NCBI RefSeq assembly: GCF_965229315.1
Contig: NZ_CBDDJA010000002.1
Span: 3,100,001-3,164,000 of the forward strand
Direction of reading: 5' to 3'
DNA from: Pelomonas sp965229315
GTDB taxonomy: Bacteria > Pseudomonadota > Gammaproteobacteria > Burkholderiales > Burkholderiaceae_C
Length of the DNA stretch: 64,000 bases
The notes under the pieces were generated by a model that saw only the letters and a list, made by a program, of their open reading frames with translations, did no database searches and was not told the origin of the DNA. A program made the translations under genes and the position numbers. Below, in pieces: positions 59,379-64,000 of the stretch. Position 1 is the stretch's first letter; every line of letters begins with the position of its first letter.

Positions 59379-60790
59379 AGGCGCGCTGGCAGCAATACCT
59401 GGCCGACCTGGAGACCCTGGCGGCCAATGCGGCGCCGCTGGAGTCGCAGGGCAAGCTGGTGCGCGTGGCCGGCCTGGTGCTGGAGGCCACCGGCATCAAG
59501 GTGCCGATGGGCTCGGTGTGCCGCATCCACATGCCCAGCAGCGGCAACAACCCGCGCCGCGGCGCGGCGCCGGTGAACGCGGAGGTCGTCGGCTTCTCGG
59601 GCGACCGGGCCTACCTGATGCCCACCGACGAGGTGCAAGGCCTGTCCAGCGGCGCCAGCGTCGTGCCGCGCCAGCTGCCGCCGCTGGCACCCAGGCTGGG
59701 CCAGCCCCTGCACCCGTGGCGCCGCGGCGAGGACCGCGGCCTGCACCTGCCCATGGGCGACGGGCTGCTGGGGCGTGTCGTGGACCCGCACGGCCACCCG
59801 CTGGACCGCCGCGGCGAGCTCGGCGCCATCCACAACGAGCCCATGGTGCGACGCCCCATCAACGCGATGGACCGCGACCCCGTGCGCACGCCGCTGGACA
59901 CCGGCGTGCGCGCGATCAACGCGCTGCTGACCGTCGGCCGCGGCCAGCGCCTGGGCCTGTTCGCCGGCACGGGCGTCGGCAAGTCGGTGCTGCTGGGCAT
60001 GATGGCGCGCTACACGCAGGCCGACGTCATCGTCGTGGGGCTCATCGGCGAGCGCGGCCGCGAAGTCAAGGAATTCATCGAGGACATCCTCGGCGAGGAG
60101 GGGCTGCGGCGCAGCGTGGTCGTCGCCGCGCCCGCGGACGCACCGCCCCTGATGCGCATGCAGGGCGCGCACTACGCCACGGCCATCGCCGAGCATTTCC
60201 GCGACGAAGGCCGCCACGTGCTGCTGCTGATGGACTCGCTGACGCGCTACGCGATGGCCCAGCGCGAGATTGCGCTCGCCATCGGCGAGCCGCCCGCCAC
60301 CAAGGGTTACCCGCCGAGCTGCTTCGCCAAGCTGCCGCAACTCGTCGAGCGCAGCGGCAACGGCCTGGCCGGCGAGGGGTCCATCACCGCGTTCTACACC
60401 GTGCTGACCGAAGGCGACGACCCCCAGGACCCCATCGCCGACGCGGCGCGCGGCATCCTGGACGGCCACATCGTGCTCTCGCGCGACCTGGCCGAGGCCG
60501 GCCACTATCCTGCCATCGACATCGAGCGCTCGGTGTCCCGCGTGATGACCAGTGTTGCACCCCAAAACCAGGTCGATTCCGCGCGTCGCTTTCGCCAGCT
60601 TCTGGCGAAATACAACAAGGCCCGCGACCTGATCCAGCTTGGTGCCTATGCCCCGGGCAGCGACCCCGAGCTGGACCTGGCCGTGCGCCTGCATCCGGAC
60701 ATGACGCGGCTGCTGCAGCAGGACATGCACAGCCCGGCACTTCTTCACGCCAGCGTCAGCCAATTGCAGGCCGTGGTCCAAGGCGCCTAA
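59375..60790 (+). CDS. fliI: Flagellar type III export ATPase FliI
   Basis: A 471-residue F1-beta-like ATPase. Walker A is GTGVGKS (198-204), Walker B is around LLLMDSLTRYAMAQREI, and GEPPATKGYPPSCFAKLPQL is the family signature. The C-terminal domain binds FliJ and substrates. The ATG lies within the fliH stop (ATGA). Length is normal. Confidence 0.97.
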   Translation: MKARWQQYLADLETLAANAAPLESQGKLVRVAGLVLEATGIKVPMGSVCRIHMPSSGNNPRRGAAPVNAEVVGFSGDRAYLMPTDEVQGLSSGASVVPRQLPPLAPRLGQPLHPWRRGEDRGLHLPMGDGLLGRVVDPHGHPLDRRGELGAIHNEPMVRRPINAMDRDPVRTPLDTGVRAINALLTVGRGQRLGLFAGTGVGKSVLLGMMARYTQADVIVVGLIGERGREVKEFIEDILGEEGLRRSVVVAAPADAPPLMRMQGAHYATAIAEHFRDEGRHVLLLMDSLTRYAMAQREIALAIGEPPATKGYPPSCFAKLPQLVERSGNGLAGEGSITAFYTVLTEGDDPQDPIADAARGILDGHIVLSRDLAEAGHYPAIDIERSVSRVMTSVAPQNQVDSARRFRQLLAKYNKARDLIQLGAYAPGSDPELDLAVRLHPDMTRLLQQDMHSPALLHASVSQLQAVVQGA

Positions 60791-60815
60791 ACCTCGGGGC
60801 GGCGCCCGCCGATAT
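60788..60815 (+). promoter_or_regulatory. Possible sigma-28 promoter between fliI and fliJ
   Basis: TAAA (60788-60791, including the fliI stop codon) and GCCGATAT (60808-60815) are 16 bases apart, the same spacing as at motA. It could add late transcription of fliJ-fliK. The operon context makes this less certain than the other sigma-28 sites. Confidence 0.45.
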
Positions 60816-60863
60816 TGACTGAGCACCCGGCCGCCGGCCTGGGTGCACGCTGGAGAGTGGTAC

Positions 60864-61310
60864 ATGAGTTCATCGACGCTGAGCCTGCTGCTGGAACGTG
60901 CCGAAGCCGAGCGCGACGCCGCCGCACAGGGTTTGCATGCCGCCAGTGCCCAGGCACAGGCCGCACGCACCCAGCATGGCGAGCTGACCGGCTACCGCCA
61001 GGACTACCAGCAGCGCTGGACACAGACCTTCACCCGGGCGACCACGATGGACATCGTCGGCTGCTACAACAGCTTCGGCCAGCGCCTGGACCAGGCGGTC
61101 GACACGCAGGGCCACGTGGCCACCCATGCCGACCAGCGCCAGCACCGCGCCCGCGAGGCGCTGCGACAGGCCGAACTGCGCGTGGCCGCGCTGCGCCAGT
61201 TGATCGCCCGCCGCGAGGCCGACGCCGCCAAGGCCGACCAGCGCCGCGAGCAACGTGCCGCCGACGAGTTCGCGGCCCGCGCGCACCTGCGCCGCACGGC
61301 CGACATCTGA
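60864..61310 (+). CDS. fliJ: Flagellar export protein FliJ
   Basis: A 148-residue coiled-coil protein starting MSSSTLSLLLERAEAERDAA. Heptad-like helices run throughout, and the FliJ-type pattern LTGYRQDYQQRW is near the middle. FliJ links FliI to the FlhA gate and escorts chaperones. The ATG at 60864 has GGAG eight bases upstream; a GTG at 60843 is possible but less likely. The family is poorly conserved, so position counts heavily. Confidence 0.87.
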   Translation: MSSSTLSLLLERAEAERDAAAQGLHAASAQAQAARTQHGELTGYRQDYQQRWTQTFTRATTMDIVGCYNSFGQRLDQAVDTQGHVATHADQRQHRAREALRQAELRVAALRQLIARREADAAKADQRREQRAADEFAARAHLRRTADI

Positions 61311-61327
61311 ACGCGGAGGTCGCAGCC

Positions 61328-62689
61328 ATGATCAGCAACAACGCCACCGTCGCCCCCAGGCCGGCCGCCCTGCCCCCTGCGGCCACCGCCCTGCCTTCCG
61401 GCAACGGCAGCGCGTCCGTCAACGGCCAGAGCTTCACGCAGTTCCTGAGCGAGCAGCCGTCGATGCAGCCGCCGCCGGCTCAGGCCGAGCCCGCACCGAC
61501 CAAGCCCGAAGCGCCGCCCCAACCTGCGCCGCAGGCCCCGCCGGCGCCCGACGGCCCCGATCCGAACACCACGCGGCTGAACCGGGACCGCGGCCTGGTC
61601 AAGAAGCCGGTCACGCCGATCAAGGTGGGGCCAGACACCGCCGCGGCCTCGGCCGCCAAGACCGACAAGGCGGCCGCCGCCCGCAAGGACGTCGACGCCA
61701 CGACCGACGCCAAGCTCGACACGGACAAGGCGGACACGACCGACGACGCACCCGAAACCTCGGGCCTGACGGAATTCACCCAGCTCATCGGCCTGGCCAC
61801 TCCGGCCCAGGCCGCAGCGCCCGCCGACGCCACGGTCGCTGCGACGGCTGCCAGCCTGCTCCAGGCCACCCAGGCCGAGCACGCGTCGCGTGGCCGCAGC
61901 GACGCGGCTGCCGACGACGACACCGACACGGCGGTCCGCGCCGACGCGTCCGACACCCGCACCGGTCGACAGCCGACGGAGCGCCGCCCGGACGCACCCA
62001 TCCGGCTGGCAGATGCGTCGCAGCGCGGCAAGCCCGTCGAGGCGTTCGGCGACAAACCCGATGGCCGGTCCGTCGCCGCCAGCCCCACCGACGCGCTGCA
62101 GACCGCGCCTGCGGCGACTGCATCCACCCCACCCCAGACCGCCGCGACGCCCGGCGCCGGCACACCCAATTTCGCGGCCCTGCTGGCCCAGGGTCTGCCC
62201 GGCCACGCCGCACCAGCCGACCTCACCACCGTCAGCGGCACCGCCTACGGCCAGGTCCAGGCACCCGTGCACAGCAGCGCCTTCGGTGCCGAGCTGGGCG
62301 CGCGCGTCAGCCTGCTGGCGGTGGACGGCCTGCAGACCGCCGAACTGCAGCTCAATCCGGCCGACATGGGGCCTGTGGCCGTGCAGATCGTCGTGGACGG
62401 CTCGCAGGCCCAGGTGTCCTTCCATGCCGCCCAGGCCGAGACGCGCCAGGCCCTGGAGCAGAGCATGCCCGACCTGGCCGCCGCGCTGAAGGGCCAGGGG
62501 CTGACGCTGTCGGGGGGCGGTGTCTTCCAGCAGGCACCGCGCGACGCCAACCCTTCTGCCGGCGCAGCCGGCGATGACCAGCCGGCCCGCCGCACGTCGC
62601 GCGTCGGCGGCGGCGTCGACTCGTCCGCGGCGGCAGGCGCCAGCACCCCCACGCGGCGAACCGTCGGCCTGCTCGACACCTTCGCGTGA
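61328..62689 (+). CDS. fliK: Flagellar hook-length control protein FliK
   Basis: A 453-residue protein. The first 300 residues are a low-complexity Ala/Asp/Thr/Pro ruler region. The C-terminal Flg_hook domain (from about residue 320) has TAELQLNPADMGPVAVQIVV and AQVSFHAAQAETRQALEQSM, which meet FlhB to switch export. GGAGGT precedes the ATG. It ends the fliFGHIJK set; fliL follows after 122 bases. Confidence 0.93.
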   Translation: MISNNATVAPRPAALPPAATALPSGNGSASVNGQSFTQFLSEQPSMQPPPAQAEPAPTKPEAPPQPAPQAPPAPDGPDPNTTRLNRDRGLVKKPVTPIKVGPDTAAASAAKTDKAAAARKDVDATTDAKLDTDKADTTDDAPETSGLTEFTQLIGLATPAQAAAPADATVAATAASLLQATQAEHASRGRSDAAADDDTDTAVRADASDTRTGRQPTERRPDAPIRLADASQRGKPVEAFGDKPDGRSVAASPTDALQTAPAATASTPPQTAATPGAGTPNFAALLAQGLPGHAAPADLTTVSGTAYGQVQAPVHSSAFGAELGARVSLLAVDGLQTAELQLNPADMGPVAVQIVVDGSQAQVSFHAAQAETRQALEQSMPDLAAALKGQGLTLSGGGVFQQAPRDANPSAGAAGDDQPARRTSRVGGGVDSSAAAGASTPTRRTVGLLDTFA

Positions 62690-62811
62690 TGCTGAAGCGG
62701 AAATAGGCACGCGCTGCTCAAGCTAATCCACGCATGCCCGGCAGACCCCGGGTCAATAATCGGCTGATGAAGCGCCCACGGTGAGTGGGCGATGCCTTTC
62801 AAGGAGTTCTC

Positions 62812-63408
62812 ATGGCGACTGCGCCGGCTGCCGAACAGGCCGCGCCCAAGGGCGGCGGCAGCAAGAAGCTGATCATCATCCTGGCCGCCGTGCTGGTGCT
62901 CGTGCTGGTGGGTGGCGGTGCGGCCGTCATGCTGCTGAAGAAGAAGCCTGCCGCCGAGGACGAGGACGGCGCGGAGACCACCGAGGCCCCGGTCAAGCCC
63001 AAGGCGCATGCCAAGAGCGACCATCCGCCCACGTTCGTGCCGCTGGACCCCTTCACGGTCAACCTGGCCGACAAGGACGTGGACCGCTTCGCGCAGATCG
63101 GCGTCACGCTGCAGGTCGAGGACCCGAAGTTCGCCGACCAGATCAAGGCCTACATGCCCGCCATCCGCAGCAACGTGCTGATGGTGCTGGCGCACAAGAC
63201 CGCCGTCGAGCTGCTGACCCGCGAGGGCAAGGAAAAGCTCGCCAAGGACATCATGCGCGAGTCGGTGCGGCCGATGGGGATCGAACTGGACGACGAGGAC
63301 GAGGAAGAGGCGCCGGCATCCGCCGCACCGAAGAAGAAAAAGAAGAAGAAGGCCCACGTCGAGAGCCCCATCACCCAGGTCCTGTTTTCCAACTTCATCG
63401 TCCAATGA
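62812..63408 (+). CDS. fliL: Flagellar basal body-associated protein FliL
   Basis: A 198-residue inner-membrane protein with one N-terminal membrane helix (LIIILAAVLVLVLVGGGAAV). The periplasmic FliL domain includes TFVPLDPFTVNLADKDVDRF and ends ITQVLFSNFIVQ. A highly charged segment DDEDEEEAP...KKKKKKK lies just before the final strand. AAGGAG precedes the ATG at 62812. FliL supports stator function at high load. Confidence 0.94.
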   Translation: MATAPAAEQAAPKGGGSKKLIIILAAVLVLVLVGGGAAVMLLKKKPAAEDEDGAETTEAPVKPKAHAKSDHPPTFVPLDPFTVNLADKDVDRFAQIGVTLQVEDPKFADQIKAYMPAIRSNVLMVLAHKTAVELLTREGKEKLAKDIMRESVRPMGIELDDEDEEEAPASAAPKKKKKKKAHVESPITQVLFSNFIVQ

Positions 63409-63481
63409 TGTCCGACTGCACCGACTTCGTCGCCCACCCCGCCCACGGGGCCGCAGGCCGTGACGCCACGGGAGACCTGGC

Positions 63482-64000
63482 ATGAACCAGCAGATCCTGT
63501 CCCAGGACGAAGTCGATGCGCTGCTGCAGGGCATCACCGGCGAGAGCCAGAAGCTCGAGCAGGAGGAGGAGCAGGTCGGCGGCATCCGCGAGTACAACCT
63601 CGCGAGCCAGGAGCGCATCGTCCGTGGGCGCATGCCCACGATGGAGATCATCAACGAGCGGTTCGCGCGCAACATCCGCGTGGGCCTGTTCAACTTCATC
63701 CGCAAGAGCCCCGAGGTCGCCATCGGCGGCATCAAGGTGCAGAAGTACAGCGCCTTCCTGCGCGAGATCGTCGTCCCGACCAACTTCAACATCGTCTCGG
63801 TGAAGCCGCTGCGCGGCAACGGGCTCATCGTCTGCGATCCGACGCTGGTGTTCGCCGTCATCGACTCGCTGTTCGGCGGCATCGGCAAGTTCCATGCGCG
63901 CATCGAGGGCCGCGACTTCTCGCCCACCGAGCAGCGCGTTATCACCCGCATCGTGGAAGTCATCCTCCACGAGTACCACAAGGCCTGGAAGGGCATCTAT
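63482..64000 (+). CDS. fliM: Flagellar motor switch protein FliM (3' truncated by window end)
   Basis: The first 173 residues of FliM. The N-terminal CheY-binding peptide is ILSQDEVDALLQGITGE, and the middle domain has ERIVRGRMPTMEIINERFAR and IVVPTNFNIVSVKPLRGNGL. GGGAGA precedes the ATG. The frame is still open at the last base. FliM is the C-ring subunit that CheY-P, made by the cheY product here, acts on. Confidence 0.97.
   Translation, partial: MNQQILSQDEVDALLQGITGESQKLEQEEEQVGGIREYNLASQERIVRGRMPTMEIINERFARNIRVGLFNFIRKSPEVAIGGIKVQKYSAFLREIVVPTNFNIVSVKPLRGNGLIVCDPTLVFAVIDSLFGGIGKFHARIEGRDFSPTEQRVITRIVEVILHEYHKAWKGIY

Noticed and set aside
62757..62783. GCCGATTA on the minus strand before fliL as a sigma-28 -10
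   Set aside because: It points away from fliL and has no -35 partner.
1..64000. tRNA, rRNA, CRISPR arrays, insertion sequences or phage genes
   Set aside because: None were seen. Repeats present are dispersed palindromes without regular spacers, and no transposase or integrase was found.

Overview
This 64 kb, very GC-rich window reads as chromosomal DNA from a betaproteobacterium of the order Burkholderiales. Roseateles, Mitsuaria, Rubrivivax or Leptothrix-like bacteria are the best guess. The evidence is the FlhDC master regulator, the Enterobacteria-like split of flagellar operons, the flhB-flhA-flhF-flhG-fliA order, and dispersed palindromic intergenic repeats. Almost the whole window is a flagellar and motility super-cluster.

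Layout. 1-2.6 kb: a KefF/KefC-type K+ efflux pair and a DUF1841 gene. 2.6-4.2 kb (minus): flgN, flgM, flgA. 4.3-9.4 kb (plus): flgBCDEFGH. 9.4-12.8 kb (minus): an unrelated three-gene island (M20 amidohydrolase, a GINT1_N-like protein, a GT4 glycosyltransferase) that separates flgH from flgI. 13.2-18.4 kb (plus): flgIJKL. 18.5-29.6 kb: a signalling block with an EAL-like/HDOD protein, a HisKA_2 kinase with an ANTAR regulator, a membrane kinase, an HPt protein, an REC-PAS-GGDEF-EAL protein, a GGEEF cyclase and a small solute-binding protein. 29.6-37.7 kb (minus): flhB-flhA-flhF-flhG-like-fliA-MCP. 37.9-41.0 kb (minus): motA-motB-cheY-cheZ. 41.0-45.9 kb: three glycosyltransferases and two methyltransferases, candidates for flagellin modification. 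45.9-47.6 kb (minus): flhC, flhD and a TPR-like gene. 48.3-53.8 kb (plus): three tandem flagellins, fliD, fliS, fliT. 53.9-55.2 kb: ycgR and a pseudopilin. 55.4-64 kb: fliE (minus) and fliFGHIJK-fliL-fliM (plus, fliM cut by the window end).

Regulation is partly readable. Matches to the sigma-28 consensus (TAAA-N15-GCCGATAA in E. coli) precede flgM, motA, fliC1, fliC2, fliD, fliS and an uncharacterised TPR-like gene; a weaker match lies at the fliI/fliJ junction. FlhD/FlhC would switch on basal body and export genes. FliA, held by FlgM, would then switch on filament, motor and chemotaxis genes. The c-di-GMP enzymes and the PilZ brake YcgR lie in the same neighbourhood.

The points most worth attention are: a fliC3 terminator whose left arm is the -10 element of the fliD promoter; an FlhG-like protein without a Walker A motif; a 19-residue insertion between RxxD and GGDEF in the composite c-di-GMP protein; the sigma-28-linked TPR-like gene; and the probable glycosylation island beside three flagellins. 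All functional calls come from reading sequence and translations; no database search was run.
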